From positions 1 through 64,000 of the forward strand of contig NZ_AXZL01000050.1 of NCBI RefSeq assembly GCF_000485795.1: DNA of 64,000 nt, given 5' to 3'. The translations under genes were made by a program, and so were the position numbers. The number at the start of each line of letters is the position of its first letter. Position 1 is the first letter of the stretch. Below, piece by piece: positions 19,168-30,695 of the stretch. The notes under the pieces are model-generated. The model saw nothing but the letters and a program-made list of their open reading frames with translations. It had not been told where the DNA came from and did no database searches. Source of the DNA: Shewanella decolorationis S12 (GTDB lineage Bacteria > Pseudomonadota > Gammaproteobacteria > Enterobacterales > Shewanellaceae).

Positions 19168-21318
19168 ATGATCTACCAAAGTCCTACAATTCAGGTTGAG
19201 TTACTCGAGGATAATATTGCCAAGCTGTGCTTTAACGCACCCGGTTCGGTGAACAAATTCGACAGAGAAACACTCGCCTCACTCGATGCCGCATTAGACA
19301 GCATTAAACAACAATCAAACATTCAGGCCTTAGTGCTGACCTCAGGTAAAGATACCTTTATCGTGGGTGCCGACATTACTGAATTTTTAGGCTTATTCGC
19401 ACAGGATGATGCGGTACTGCTCTCTTGGGTTGAACAGGCCAACGCCGTATTCAACAAACTCGAAGATTTACCTTTCCCAACCGCTTCTGCAATTAAAGGT
19501 TTTGCCTTAGGCGGCGGTTGTGAAACTATTCTGGCAACGGATTTCCGTATCGCCGACACCACAGCCAAAATCGGTCTACCCGAAACCAAACTAGGTATTA
19601 TCCCAGGCTTTGGTGGCACAGTGCGTTTACCACGTGTGATTGGTGCAGATAACGCTCTTGAGTGGATCACCACGGGTAAAGATCAACGTCCAGAAGATGC
19701 CTTAAAAGTAGGCGCGGTTGACGCCGTTGTTGCGCCAGAGGCTTTAGAAGCTGCCGCCATTCAAATGCTTAAAGACGCGGTTGCAGAAAAGCTTGATTGG
19801 CAAGCCCGTCGCCAACGTAAGATGTCACCACTGACCTTACCAAAACTCGAAGCCATGATGTCTTTCACAACCGCTAAAGGTATGGTTTTCTCTGTCGCTG
19901 GCAAACATTATCCTGCACCAATGGCGGCGGTAAATGTAGTTGAGCAAGCGGCGACCAAAGGCCGAGCCGAAGCGCTGCAAATTGAGCATCAAGCATTTAT
20001 CAAGTTAGCGAAAACCGATGTAGCCAAAGCGTTGATCGGTATATTCTTGAATGACCAATTAGTAAAAGGCAAGGCTAAGAAAGCGGGCAAGCTCGCTAAA
20101 GATGTGAAAAGCGCCGCCGTATTAGGTGCTGGTATCATGGGTGGCGGTATCGCTTACCAAAGCGCCAGCAAAGGCACGCCAATTGTGATGAAGGATATCG
20201 CTCAACCTGCATTAGATCTAGGTTTAGGCGAAGCCGCAAAACTGTTATCTGCGCAAGTTGCTCGCGGCCGCTCTACCCCAGAAAAAATGGCTAAAGTGCT
20301 GAACAACATCACTCCAGCCTTAGACTATGCTCCAGTGAAACATGCTGACGTGGTTGTTGAAGCCGTTGTTGAGCATCCCAAAGTGAAGGCACAAGTACTG
20401 GCGGAAGTTGAACAATACGTGAGTGAAGATGCGATTATCGCCTCTAACACGTCAACCATTTCAATCAACCTGCTCGCCAAGAGCATGAAAAAACCTGAGC
20501 GTTTCTGCGGTATGCACTTCTTCAATCCAGTGCACAAAATGCCATTGGTTGAAGTTATTCGTGGCGAGCACAGCTCAGAAGAAACCATCGCATCTGTTGT
20601 CGCCTACGCCAGCAAAATGGGTAAAACCCCAATCGTTGTAAATGATTGCCCAGGTTTCTTCGTTAACCGTGTACTCTTCCCTTATTTTGCTGGCTTTAAC
20701 GGCCTGCTCGCCGAGGGTGGCGACTTTGCCGCTATCGATAAAGTGATGGAAAAACAATTCGGCTGGCCAATGGGCCCGGCTTACCTGCTAGACGTTGTCG
20801 GCCTAGACACAGGTCACCACGCGCAAGCGGTAATGGCCGAAGGCTTCCCCGATCGTATGGGCAAAACTGGCAATGACGCGATTGACGTGATGTTCGAGAA
20901 CAAACGTCTCGGTCAGAAGAATGGTAAAGGCTTCTACGCTTACTCTGTAGATAGCCGCGGTAAGCCAAAGAAAGATGTCGACCCAACCAGCTACGAGCTG
21001 CTGAAGGCCGCCTTTGGTGAGCAAAAAGCATTCGATGCGGATGAAATCATCGCCCGCACTATGATCCCAATGATTATCGAAACCGTTCGCTGTTTAGAAG
21101 AAGGCATTGTGGCATCACCTGCCGAAGCGGATATGGGCTTGGTCTATGGTTTAGGTTTCCCTCCATTCCGTGGTGGTGTATTCCGTTACTTAGATACTAT
21201 GGGCGTAGCGAACTTTGTCGCCTTAGCAGACAAATACGCTCACTTAGGTGGTTTGTATCAAGTCACCGACGCCATGCGTGCCCTTGCAGCCAACAACGGT
21301 AGCTACTACCAAGCCTAA
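19168..21318 (+). CDS. fadB: Fatty acid oxidation complex alpha subunit FadB
   Basis: FadB is the multifunctional subunit of aerobic beta-oxidation (enoyl-CoA hydratase, isomerase, 3-hydroxyacyl-CoA dehydrogenase and epimerase). The 716 residues start with a crotonase domain (about 1-190; catalytic region FALGGGCE and [14 protein letters not shown]) followed by the NAD-dependent dehydrogenase ([11 protein letters not shown] at about residue 317, then [16 protein letters not shown] with its catalytic His). It lies 22 bp upstream of fadA. The two form the alpha2-beta2 complex. Confidence 0.98.
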   Translation: MIYQSPTIQVELLEDNIAKLCFNAPGSVNKFDRETLASLDAALDSIKQQSNIQALVLTSGKDTFIVGADITEFLGLFAQDDAVLLSWVEQANAVFNKLEDLPFPTASAIKGFALGGGCETILATDFRIADTTAKIGLPETKLGIIPGFGGTVRLPRVIGADNALEWITTGKDQRPEDALKVGAVDAVVAPEALEAAAIQMLKDAVAEKLDWQARRQRKMSPLTLPKLEAMMSFTTAKGMVFSVAGKHYPAPMAAVNVVEQAATKGRAEALQIEHQAFIKLAKTDVAKALIGIFLNDQLVKGKAKKAGKLAKDVKSAAVLGAGIMGGGIAYQSASKGTPIVMKDIAQPALDLGLGEAAKLLSAQVARGRSTPEKMAKVLNNITPALDYAPVKHADVVVEAVVEHPKVKAQVLAEVEQYVSEDAIIASNTSTISINLLAKSMKKPERFCGMHFFNPVHKMPLVEVIRGEHSSEETIASVVAYASKMGKTPIVVNDCPGFFVNRVLFPYFAGFNGLLAEGGDFAAIDKVMEKQFGWPMGPAYLLDVVGLDTGHHAQAVMAEGFPDRMGKTGNDAIDVMFENKRLGQKNGKGFYAYSVDSRGKPKKDVDPTSYELLKAAFGEQKAFDADEIIARTMIPMIIETVRCLEEGIVASPAEADMGLVYGLGFPPFRGGVFRYLDTMGVANFVALADKYAHLGGLYQVTDAMRALAANNGSYYQA

Positions 21319-21322
21319 TTAG

Positions 21323-22504
<1,182 letters not shown>

Positions 22505-22524
22505 TCACATCTAAATATCACTCT

Positions 22525-22561
22525 AAAAAGCCGGACACACTCTCCTGTTCCGGCTTTTTTA
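22525..22561 (+). terminator. fadBA terminator
   Basis: An 11-bp stem (AAAAAGCCGGA with TCCGGCTTTTT) with a 13-nt loop is followed by more T residues, 20 bp after the fadA stop. Confidence 0.9.
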
Positions 22562-22599
22562 TTTTATGCAGCTTTAAAAATTATCATCGTGAAATAATT

Positions 22600-22615
22600 T
22601 GTTCCACGTGAAACA
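22600..22615. other. parS-like site 1 (intergenic)
   Basis: TGTTCCACGTGAAACA matches the bacterial parS consensus TGTTNCACGTGAAACA in full. It is intergenic between fadA and tusA. ParB (56.8-57.7 kb here) should bind it. Confidence 0.85.
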
Positions 22616-22758
22616 TCTTGCCAATCCTTATTATTGGATAAATAAAACAGAATAAACCCAATTAACCGCTCCATCACAAAATCAGACCACCAACTTGGTT
22701 TATCCAAACCACTGGAGTAACATTAGCCAATTCTGTTTAACCGTTCAGTCGAGGTCAT

Positions 22759-23004
22759 ATGAACGACGTATTCTCAACCGCACAACACAAACTGGATGCT
22801 CTTGGTTTACGCTGCCCAGAACCGGTAATGATGGTGCGTAAAACGGTAAGACAAATGGCACAAGGTGAAACACTGCTAATTATCGCTGATGATCCTGCGA
22901 CCACACGTGATATTCCTAGTTTTTGTGAGTTTATGGATCACACCTTAATCGCTAGTGAAACCAACCAAACACCCTATCAATATTTGATTAAAAAGGGACT
23001 CTAA
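22759..23004 (+). CDS. tusA: Sulfur carrier protein TusA
   Basis: TusA relays persulfide sulfur from IscS towards TusBCD for 2-thiouridine in tRNA. The 81-residue protein has the invariant RCPEP motif with the sulfur-carrying cysteine at about C19. In many proteobacteria it also supports molybdenum cofactor synthesis. It lies 35 bp upstream of the MOSC-domain gene and is probably co-transcribed. Confidence 0.95.
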   Translation: MNDVFSTAQHKLDALGLRCPEPVMMVRKTVRQMAQGETLLIIADDPATTRDIPSFCEFMDHTLIASETNQTPYQYLIKKGL

Positions 23005-23039
23005 GTCCCAACATCGACATTAGGATAAGGACATCAGAA

Positions 23040-23477
23040 ATGCCGAAACTAGTTTCTATCGCCTACAAAACAGTTAAACGTGGACCAATGAACGAAGTGC
23101 TGTGTGCAAATGTTACTCAGCACCGCGGTGTCGAAAAAGATGTATTTGGTCACCCAGGTAAACGGCAAGTCACAGTACTGTCGCTGCAACAGTGGCAAAT
23201 TGCGTGTCAAAGTATAGGTGCAAATTTACCTTGGACGACCCGCCGAGCAAACCTATTAATAGATGGATTAACTTTTAGCTCGGTAGACGTTGGTAAGCTG
23301 CTACGGATTGGTGATCTCTGCCTCGAAGTGACTGGTGAAACCGATCCCTGCAAGAAAATGGAACAGGCTCATGCTGGCTTGGAATCAGCGCTTACTCCTG
23401 ATTGGCGAGGCGGAGTCACCTGCCGCGTGGTCAATGACGCTATGATCCACATCGGCGATCCCGTGACATTAGACTAG
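23040..23477 (+). CDS. MOSC-domain protein
   Basis: This 145-residue protein consists of one MOSC domain, including HRGVEKDVFG, RRANLLIDGL, LRIGDLCLEVTGETDPCKKM with the conserved cysteine and the C-terminal VRxGD-like IHIGDPVTL. MOSC domains occur in molybdenum-cofactor sulfurases and in YiiM/YcbX, which reduce N-hydroxylated bases. The pairing with the sulfur carrier TusA fits a sulfur or Moco-related task. The substrate is unknown. Confidence 0.88.
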   Translation: MPKLVSIAYKTVKRGPMNEVLCANVTQHRGVEKDVFGHPGKRQVTVLSLQQWQIACQSIGANLPWTTRRANLLIDGLTFSSVDVGKLLRIGDLCLEVTGETDPCKKMEQAHAGLESALTPDWRGGVTCRVVNDAMIHIGDPVTLD

Positions 23478-23489
23478 TCATCAACTAAC

Positions 23490-23513
23490 GGAGAGTAAGG
23501 CGCATTACTCTCC
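23490..23513 (+). terminator. Hairpin after the MOSC gene
   Basis: A 9-bp perfect stem (GGAGAGTAA with TTACTCTCC) and a 6-nt loop lie 12 bp after the stop codon. There is no T-run, so termination is uncertain. Confidence 0.45.
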
Positions 23514-23671
23514 TACAGCTTTATCCCCTCAGTATCCTCTCCGGTCATTAATTGAAACAGTATTTCCATTTTCCTTACTGGGTATTTATGCGATAACTTA
23601 GCTCAGCATTAACAAAAATTTATCTTTTCCGACAACAATAAAAACCTAGAATAACGATAACAGGACATAAC

Positions 23672-26600
23672 ATGTTGAAACCTAAGCTGACACCGCTTTA
23701 TATCGCCCTGATGCTTGGCCTTAGTTCCCATACCGTACAGGCAACAGATGCCCAAAAACCCAGTTGGGACGTCAATGCGCCAGCCAATGCCCCTCTAGAG
23801 AAAGTGACCATAGACGTAACCGAAGGCACTTGGATGAACATCAGTGTCAGCCCAGATGGTAAACATTTAGTGTTTGATTTACTGGGTGATATTTATCAAA
23901 TCCCCGTCACTGGTGGCGAAGCCAAACCATTAGCCCAAGGCATCGCCTGGCAAATGCAACCGGTCTATAGCCCGGATGGTAAACATATTGCCTTCACCTC
24001 AGATGCGGATGGCGGCGACAACATTTGGATTATGGATGCCGACGGCAGCAATCCACGCACAGTTACGACGGAAACCTTTCGTTTACTCAACAGTCCTGCG
24101 TGGAGCCCTGATTCGCAATATTTAGTCGGTCGCAAGCATTTTACTGCCAGTCGTAGTTTAGGTGCCGGCGAAGTCTGGCTCTACCATGTCGCAGGTGGCG
24201 AAGGTGTTAAACTCACAGAACGTCCTAACGATGAAAAGGATTTAGGTGAGCCAGCCTATTCACCCGATGGTCGTTACATTTACTTTAGCCAAGATGACAC
24301 CCCAGGCAAAACCTTCCATTATTCCAAAGACTCAGTAAACGGCATCTATAAAATCAAGCGTTACGATACCAAAACGGGTGATATTGAAATCTTGATCGAA
24401 GGAACTGGTGGCGCCATTCGTCCAACACCGAGCCCTGACGGCACCAAACTGGCGTACATCAAGCGAGATGATTTCCAATCCTCCTTGTATTTGCTCGATT
24501 TGAAATCCGGCGAAACGACTAAGCTGTATGGCGATTTAGACCGCGATATGCAAGAGACTTGGGCTATCCACGGTGTCTATCCCACCATGGCGTGGACTCA
24601 AGATAACAAAGATATTTTTTTCTGGGCTAAGGGCAAAATCAATCGCCTAAATGTTGCCAATAAAACGGTCACCAACATTCCCTTCAGCGTAAAAACCCAG
24701 TTAGAGGTTCAGCCTTCAGTACGCTTTAAACAAGATATTGATAAGGATGTATTCGACGTAAAAATGCTGCGAATGGCACAAGTTTCACCGGATGGCAGCA
24801 AAGTCGCCTTCGAAGCATTGGGTAAAATCTGGTTGAAGACACTTCCCGATGGCAAGATGTCACGCTTAACCGAGTTAGGTAACGACATTGAAGAACTCTA
24901 TCCTCAGTGGTCGCGTGATGGCAAAAATATTGTCTTCACAACTTGGAATGACCAAGACCAGGGTACAGTACAAGTGATCAGTGCAAAAGGTGGTAAAGCG
25001 AAACAACTTACCACAGAACCAGGCAAATACGTTGAGCCCACCTTTTCTCCTGATGGCGAACTTGTGGTGTATCGTAAAACCCAAGGTGGACATCTAACAC
25101 CTCGTACTTGGTCGCAGGAACCCGGCCTGTACAAGGTTGATTTAAAAACCAAACAAAATAAGAAAATTAGCGCAGAGGGTTATCAAGCACAATTCGGCGC
25201 TTCAGCCGACCGCATTTTCTTTATGAACACTGGTGATAACGACACGCCACAGCTTGCCTCAATTAATCTAGATGGGTTTGATAAACGCGTTCACTACAGC
25301 AGTAAGCATGCGACCGAATTTAGAGTTTCACCCGATGGCGAACAACTCGCCTTTGCCGAACGTTTTAAAGTTTGGGTCACCCCCTTCGCAAAACATGGTG
25401 AAACCGTTGAAATCGGCCCTAACGCCAGCAATCTTCCAGTCACACAGTTAAGTGTGCGGGCTGGCGAAAGCATCAGTTGGAATAGCAAGAGTAACCAACT
25501 CTATTGGACTCTTGGCCCAGAACTGTACCAAGCCAATGTGGATTCCCAGTATCTTAAAAAGGACGAGCAAGCTAAGCCAAGCATTATCAACTTGGGCTTT
25601 ACCGAAAAGGCAGATGTTCCACGTGGAACAGTCGCCTTTGTCGGCGGCAAAGTGATCACCATGGAAAATGACCAAGTCATAGATAAGGGTGTAGTGATCG
25701 TCAAAGACAATCATATTGTTGCCGTTGGCGATGCGAATACAGTGATTCCAAAGGATGCGCAAGTTATCGATATTAGTGGCAAATCCATTATGCCTGGCTT
25801 GTTTGATGCCCATGCCCACGGCGCACAGGCCGATGATGAAATCGTGCCACAACAAAACTGGGCACTCTACTCTAGCTTATCCCTAGGTGTGACAACCATC
25901 CATGATCCGTCGAACGATACCACGGAGATATTTGCTGCCTCTGAACAGCAAAAGGCGGGGAACATCGTTGGCCCGCGGATTTTTTCCACTGGAACGATTC
26001 TTTATGGCGCCAATGCTCCCGGCTACACATCGCATATCGACTCACTCGATGATGCAAAATTTCATTTAGAGCGACTCAAAAAAGTTGGCGCCTTTAGCGT
26101 TAAGAGCTACAACCAACCGCGTCGTAATCAAAGACAACAGGTTATCGCCGCTGCTCGCGAACTCGAAATGATGGTAGTACCTGAGGGTGGCAGCTTGCTA
26201 CAACATAACCTGACCATGGTTGCCGATGGCCATACAACCGTGGAGCACTCGTTACCCGTAGCGAGTATTTATAACGATATTAAACAGTTCTGGAGCCAAA
26301 CTAAGGTCGGTTACACTCCCACCTTAGTCGTCGCCTACGGCGGTATCTCAGGTGAAAACTATTGGTATGATAAGACCGATGTTTGGGCACATCCACGTTT
26401 GTCTATGTATGTGCCAAGCGATATTTTGCAAGCTCGATCAATGCGTCGCCCCCACGCCCCAGACAGTCACTACAACCACTTCAATGTTGCTAAAGTAGCT
26501 AATGAGTTTAATAAATTAGGCATTCATCCAAATATTGGCGCCCACGGTCAACGTGAGGGTTTAGCCGCACATTGGGAAATGTGGATGTTCGCCCAAGGCG

Positions 26601-26860
26601 GCATGAGCAATATGGATGTGCTGAAAACAGCAACCATCAACCCTGCCACCACCTTCGGTCTAGAGCATCAACTTGGTTCAATTAAAACCGGTAAGCTTGC
26701 GGACTTAATCGTTATCGATGGCGACCCATTAGTGGATATTCGAGTAACAGATAAAGTCACTTATACTATGGTCAATGGTAAGTTGTTTGATGCTGAGTCG
26801 ATGAATCAACTCAATGGTAATAAGCAACAGCGTAAGCCTTTCTTCTTCGAGAAAATTTAA
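23672..26860 (+). CDS. Exported TolB-propeller/amidohydrolase fusion protein
   Basis: This 1062-residue protein starts with a signal peptide (hydrophobic LYIALMLGLSSHTVQA). Residues of about 50-620 carry repeated SPDG blades (PD40/TolB-like beta-propeller). A metal-dependent amidohydrolase domain occupies about residues 655-1050, with the HxH motif in MPGLFDAHAHG (about 710), VEHSLPV and NIGAHGQREG as further ligands, and the terminal LADLIVIDGDPL typical of the superfamily. It is probably a periplasmic hydrolase; the substrate, perhaps a peptide or cyclic amide, is unknown. A perfect parS site is embedded in the coding sequence. Nothing adjacent shares its pathway. Confidence 0.88.
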   Translation: MLKPKLTPLYIALMLGLSSHTVQATDAQKPSWDVNAPANAPLEKVTIDVTEGTWMNISVSPDGKHLVFDLLGDIYQIPVTGGEAKPLAQGIAWQMQPVYSPDGKHIAFTSDADGGDNIWIMDADGSNPRTVTTETFRLLNSPAWSPDSQYLVGRKHFTASRSLGAGEVWLYHVAGGEGVKLTERPNDEKDLGEPAYSPDGRYIYFSQDDTPGKTFHYSKDSVNGIYKIKRYDTKTGDIEILIEGTGGAIRPTPSPDGTKLAYIKRDDFQSSLYLLDLKSGETTKLYGDLDRDMQETWAIHGVYPTMAWTQDNKDIFFWAKGKINRLNVANKTVTNIPFSVKTQLEVQPSVRFKQDIDKDVFDVKMLRMAQVSPDGSKVAFEALGKIWLKTLPDGKMSRLTELGNDIEELYPQWSRDGKNIVFTTWNDQDQGTVQVISAKGGKAKQLTTEPGKYVEPTFSPDGELVVYRKTQGGHLTPRTWSQEPGLYKVDLKTKQNKKISAEGYQAQFGASADRIFFMNTGDNDTPQLASINLDGFDKRVHYSSKHATEFRVSPDGEQLAFAERFKVWVTPFAKHGETVEIGPNASNLPVTQLSVRAGESISWNSKSNQLYWTLGPELYQANVDSQYLKKDEQAKPSIINLGFTEKADVPRGTVAFVGGKVITMENDQVIDKGVVIVKDNHIVAVGDANTVIPKDAQVIDISGKSIMPGLFDAHAHGAQADDEIVPQQNWALYSSLSLGVTTIHDPSNDTTEIFAASEQQKAGNIVGPRIFSTGTILYGANAPGYTSHIDSLDDAKFHLERLKKVGAFSVKSYNQPRRNQRQQVIAAARELEMMVVPEGGSLLQHNLTMVADGHTTVEHSLPVASIYNDIKQFWSQTKVGYTPTLVVAYGGISGENYWYDKTDVWAHPRLSMYVPSDILQARSMRRPHAPDSHYNHFNVAKVANEFNKLGIHPNIGAHGQREGLAAHWEMWMFAQGGMSNMDVLKTATINPATTFGLEHQLGSIKTGKLADLIVIDGDPLVDIRVTDKVTYTMVNGKLFDAESMNQLNGNKQQRKPFFFEKI
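25615..25630. other. parS-like site 2 (inside the amidohydrolase gene)
   Basis: TGTTCCACGTGGAACA is a perfect 16-bp palindrome identical to the parS form known from Pseudomonas. It lies in the linker between the propeller and the amidohydrolase domain, coding DVPRGT. Confidence 0.9.
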
Positions 26861-26880
26861 TCTCAACAAGGTGAAATAAC

Positions 26881-26912
26881 AAAAGGCATGTTCCACGTGG
26901 AACATGCCTTTT
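26881..26912. terminator. 32-bp palindrome: terminator hairpin with a parS core
   Basis: A perfect 32-bp palindrome begins AAAAGGCATG and ends CATGCCTTTT, 21 bp after the amidohydrolase stop and before convergent tag. The flanks give A/T runs on both strands, as in a bidirectional terminator. The central 16 bp are a perfect parS site. There is almost no loop, so terminator strength is uncertain. Confidence 0.65.
26889..26904. other. parS-like site 3 (inside the terminator palindrome)
   Basis: TGTTCCACGTGGAACA, a perfect parS palindrome, is 1.27 kb from site 2 and is intergenic. Confidence 0.9.
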
Positions 26913-26944
26913 ATTTTGGATTTTAACTCAATTAGATTAGTGAC

Positions 26945-27520
26945 TTATTTGCCACCACAGCAAGCATCATAGGCAATGCAATCAACTAGATGATCGTTCA
27001 CCATTCCCACCGCCTGCATAAAGGCGTAACAAATCGTTGGGCCAACAAAGTTAAAGCCAAGCTTTTTTAATGCCTTCGACATGGCCTCTGATTCAGGTGT
27101 TTGCGCAGGCACCTGCGACATGGAGGTAAATTGATTCACCAATGGCTTGCCACCAACGAAGCTCCATAGAAATTCAGAAAAATCTTTGCCATCCGCAGTG
27201 TATGCTAAGTATCCTTTTGCATTACGAATAATCGAATGGATCTTAAGGCGATTACGCACAATGCCTGGGTTAGCCATCAATTCCTCGACTTTAGCGTCGT
27301 CAAAAGTTGCAATCACAGCAGGCTCAAAATCCGCAAAGGCTTGTTCGTAGTTTTGCTGCTTCTTTAAGATAGTAATCCAAGACAACCCCGCTTGTTGCCC
27401 ATCTAAACAGAGCTTGGCAAACAACTCCTTCGAATCATAAACTGGACGCCCCCACACCTTATCGTGGTACTCGCGATACAAGGGATCATCACTGACCCAA
27501 TTACAGCGGATTTCTTCCAT
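26945..27520 (-). CDS. tag: DNA-3-methyladenine glycosylase I
   Basis: Tag excises 3-methyladenine from alkylated DNA in base-excision repair. The 191-residue protein has the HhH-like fold with the zinc ligands (N-terminal Cys in RCNWV, His in YREYHD, C-terminal His and Cys in DHLVDCIAYDAC). The base-recognition segment reads LCLDGQQAGLSW, whereas E. coli Tag has Glu where this has Asp before GQQ; this conservative change affects a base-contacting residue (E38 in E. coli). It is divergent from glyQ. Confidence 0.93.
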   Translation of the reverse strand: MEEIRCNWVSDDPLYREYHDKVWGRPVYDSKELFAKLCLDGQQAGLSWITILKKQQNYEQAFADFEPAVIATFDDAKVEELMANPGIVRNRLKIHSIIRNAKGYLAYTADGKDFSEFLWSFVGGKPLVNQFTSMSQVPAQTPESEAMSKALKKLGFNFVGPTICYAFMQAVGMVNDHLVDCIAYDACCGGK

Positions 27521-27588
27521 GGCCTATCTACCTTAACGTTTTAACGAAGAAGGTAAAAAATAACCTACATAAGCAGAGATCTACAAGG

Positions 27589-27594
27589 TATAAT
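27589..27594 (+). promoter_or_regulatory. Candidate -10 box for glyQS
   Basis: TATAAT lies 45 bp before the glyQ ATG. No good -35 is visible at the right distance. Confidence 0.4.
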
Positions 27595-27638
27595 CGAAAC
27601 CATTTTCTATTAAAGCTGACGGCAGTAGACAAGTAGAC

Positions 27639-28544
27639 ATGACGACGAAACACGACGTAAAAACATTTCAGGGTTTCATTCTAACCCTACAGGAATATTG
27701 GGCGCAGCAAGGCTGTGCAATCGTTCAACCTCTAGATATGGAAGTCGGTGCGGGTACATTCCACCCACAAACTTTCCTACGCTCTTTAGGGCCCGAGCCA
27801 ATGAGCAGTGCCTATGTGCAGCCATCGCGCCGCCCTACCGACGGCCGTTACGGTGAAAACCCGAACCGTCTGCAGCACTACTACCAATTCCAAGTCGTGT
27901 TAAAACCGTCACCGGATAATATCCAAGAACTCTATTTAGGTTCTCTGCAAGCCCTTGGTATTGATACTCAAATCCACGACATTCGCTTTGTGGAAGACAA
28001 CTGGGAATCACCAACATTAGGCGCATGGGGCCTAGGCTGGGAAGTCTGGTTAAACGGCATGGAAGTGACTCAGTTTACTTACTTCCAACAGGTCGGCGGC
28101 TTAGAGTGTAGCCCAGTCACCGGTGAAATCACCTACGGTTTAGAACGTCTCGCCATGTATATTCAAGGTGTAGATAGCGTGTATGACCTAGTATGGACCG
28201 ACGGCCCTATGGGTCGCATCACCTACGGCGATGTGTTCCACCAAAACGAAGTTGAGCAATCGACCTATAACTTTGAACACGCAGACGTCGACTTTATGTT
28301 TGCCCTGTTCGATCAATGCGAAAAGATGTGTCAGCATTTATTGTCGCTTGAAAAACCATTACCTCTACCCGCCTATGAGCAAGTGATGAAAGCCTCACAC
28401 GCCTTCAACCTGCTCGATGCACGCCACGCCATTTCAGTGACTGAACGTCAGCGTTATATCCTGCGCGTTCGTACCATGGCTAAAGCCGTTGCTGAATCCT
28501 ATTATCAGGCACGCGAAGCGCTTGGCTTCCCAATGTGTAAGTAG
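27639..28544 (+). CDS. glyQ: Glycyl-tRNA synthetase alpha subunit
   Basis: GlyQ is the catalytic class II subunit of the alpha2-beta2 glycyl-tRNA synthetase. The 301 residues contain the class II motifs, including [14 protein letters not shown] and [19 protein letters not shown] (motif 2 region), [12 protein letters not shown] (motif 3) and [13 protein letters not shown]. It lies 9 bp upstream of glyS, which carries the tRNA-binding functions. Confidence 0.98.
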
Positions 28545-28553
28545 AGGTAACAC

Positions 28554-30620
28554 ATGAATTTTGAAAACTTACTCATCGAGTTAGGCACAGAAGAACTGCC
28601 GCCAAAGGCGCTGCGTAAACTAGCAGAGTCTTTCCTCGCGAACTTTACCGAAGAACTAACCAAAGCAGATTTAGCTTTTAAATCAGCTGTTTGGTATGCA
28701 GCACCCCGTCGTCTCGCGATTAATGTGACAGAACTAGCGCTTGCTCAAGCGGACAAAATCGTTGAAAAACGCGGCCCCGCTGTCAGCTCAGCATTCGATG
28801 CCGAAGGTAAACCAACGAAAGCCGCAGAAGGTTGGGCACGTGGTAACGGTATTACCGTTGACCAAGCCGAGCGTTTAGTGACCGATAAAGGTGAATGGCT
28901 GGTTTATAACGCCAAAGTCGAAGGCGTTGAAACTAAGAGCTTAATCGCTGCGATGGCGCAACGTGCGCTGGATAAGTTACCCATTCCTAAGCCAATGCGC
29001 TGGGGAAGCAGCAAGACACAATTTATTCGCCCTGTTCACACAGCCACTATGCTGTTAGGCAGTGAATTAATCGAAGGTGAATTACTCGGCATTAAATCGG
29101 CACGTAATGTTCGTGGTCACCGCTTTATGGGTACAGGCTTCGAGCTTGACCATGCAGACAACTACCTGACGCTACTGAAAGAAAAAGGTAAAGTCATCGC
29201 CGATTACGAAAGCCGTAAAGCCTTAATCAAAGCCGATGCAGAAAAAGCGGCCGCTAAGATTGGTGGCACCGCCGATATCGAAGATGACCTGCTCGAAGAA
29301 GTCACCTCTTTGGTTGAATGGCCAGTCGTATTAACCGCAAGCTTTGAAGAGAAGTTCTTAAACGTACCTTCAGAAGCCTTGGTTTATACGATGAAGGGCG
29401 ATCAGAAATACTTCCCAGTATTCGATGATGCCGGTAAGTTACTGCCAAACTTCATCTTTGTCGCGAACATCGAATCAAAAGATCCGGCGCAAATCATTGC
29501 GGGTAACGAGAAAGTGGTTCGTCCACGCTTGGCCGATGCTGAGTTCTTCTTCAATACCGACAAAAAGCACACGCTAGAATCACGTTTATCGAGTCTTGAG
29601 ACCGTCTTGTTCCAACAACAACTCGGTACCTTAAAAGACAAAGTCACTCGTATCTCCGCCCTAGCCGCCTTTATTGCCGAGCAAACTGGTGCTAACGCCG
29701 TTGATGCAGCGCGTGCTGGTTTATTGTCTAAAACTGACTTAATGACCAATATGGTGATGGAGTTTACCGATACTCAAGGCACCATGGGCATGCATTACGC
29801 CCGCCTAGACGGTGAAACTGAAGCCGTCGCCTTAGCTATGGAAGAGCAATACAAGCCCAAATTCTCTGGCGATACGGTTCCGACTGCAGCGGTATCTTGC
29901 GCAGTAGCCTTAGCGGATAAACTCGATACCTTAGTCGGTATCTTCGGTATTGGTCAGGCACCTAAGGGCGCTGCCGACCCATTCGCACTGCGCCGTGCCG
30001 CTATCGGTGTGCTACGCATTATCGTTGAGAACAAGTTGCCACTGGACTTAGTGACCCTGATTGCTAAGGCTCAAGAACTCCATGGCACCAACTTAAGCAA
30101 CGCGAATGCAAGCGATGAAGTGCTTGAGTTCCTAATGGCGCGTTTCCGTGCTTGGTACCAAGATAAAGGTATCGAGGTTGACGTGATCCTCGCAGTATTG
30201 GCACGCCGCCCAACTCGCCCTGCTGATTTTGATAGCCGTATCAATGCGGTATCACACTTCAGAAGCTTAGAAGCCTCTAGCGCTCTGGCTGCGGCGAACA
30301 AGCGTGTGTCTAACATTCTGGCGAAAGTGGAAGGCGAATTACCCACCGCGATTAACTCAGCTCTGTTAGCCGAAGCCGCAGAACAAGCATTAGCTGCTAA
30401 GCTTGCCGAACTGCAACCTCAACTCGCTCCGCTGTTCGCTAATGCTGATTACCAACAGGCATTAACACTGCTGGCGAGCTTACGTGAGAGTGTTGACCAG
30501 TTCTTCGAGGACGTGATGGTTATGGCGGATGACGAAGCATTGAAAAACAACCGTTTAGCACTGCTAAATAACCTACGTGAACAGTTCTTACATGTAGCGG
30601 ATATTTCTCTGCTTCAGTAA
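28554..30620 (+). CDS. glyS: Glycyl-tRNA synthetase beta subunit
   Basis: GlyS is the large subunit (688 aa), needed for tRNA binding. It starts with the conserved [15 protein letters not shown], contains the central HD-like domain ([20 protein letters not shown]) and the segment [20 protein letters not shown], and ends with a DALR-type anticodon-binding domain. GAGGTAACAC precedes the ATG. It ends at a strong bidirectional terminator. Confidence 0.98.
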   Translation: MNFENLLIELGTEELPPKALRKLAESFLANFTEELTKADLAFKSAVWYAAPRRLAINVTELALAQADKIVEKRGPAVSSAFDAEGKPTKAAEGWARGNGITVDQAERLVTDKGEWLVYNAKVEGVETKSLIAAMAQRALDKLPIPKPMRWGSSKTQFIRPVHTATMLLGSELIEGELLGIKSARNVRGHRFMGTGFELDHADNYLTLLKEKGKVIADYESRKALIKADAEKAAAKIGGTADIEDDLLEEVTSLVEWPVVLTASFEEKFLNVPSEALVYTMKGDQKYFPVFDDAGKLLPNFIFVANIESKDPAQIIAGNEKVVRPRLADAEFFFNTDKKHTLESRLSSLETVLFQQQLGTLKDKVTRISALAAFIAEQTGANAVDAARAGLLSKTDLMTNMVMEFTDTQGTMGMHYARLDGETEAVALAMEEQYKPKFSGDTVPTAAVSCAVALADKLDTLVGIFGIGQAPKGAADPFALRRAAIGVLRIIVENKLPLDLVTLIAKAQELHGTNLSNANASDEVLEFLMARFRAWYQDKGIEVDVILAVLARRPTRPADFDSRINAVSHFRSLEASSALAAANKRVSNILAKVEGELPTAINSALLAEAAEQALAAKLAELQPQLAPLFANADYQQALTLLASLRESVDQFFEDVMVMADDEALKNNRLALLNNLREQFLHVADISLLQ

Positions 30621-30648
30621 ATCGCACGTTAGACGTTAGGTTAGAGTG

Positions 30649-30685
30649 CCAATAAAAAACGCGCTTATAGCGCGTTTTTTATTGG
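30649..30685. terminator. Bidirectional terminator glyS / HDOD gene
   Basis: A 16-bp stem (CCAATAAAAAACGCGC with its complement) with a 5-nt loop and A/T runs on each side separates convergent genes. Confidence 0.92.
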
Positions 30686-30695
30686 CTGCAATATA

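Noticed and set aside
18953..19168. 71-codon minus-strand frame between pepQ and fadB
   Set aside because: It covers the presumed fadBA control region, ends at the fadB start and shows no recognisable domain.
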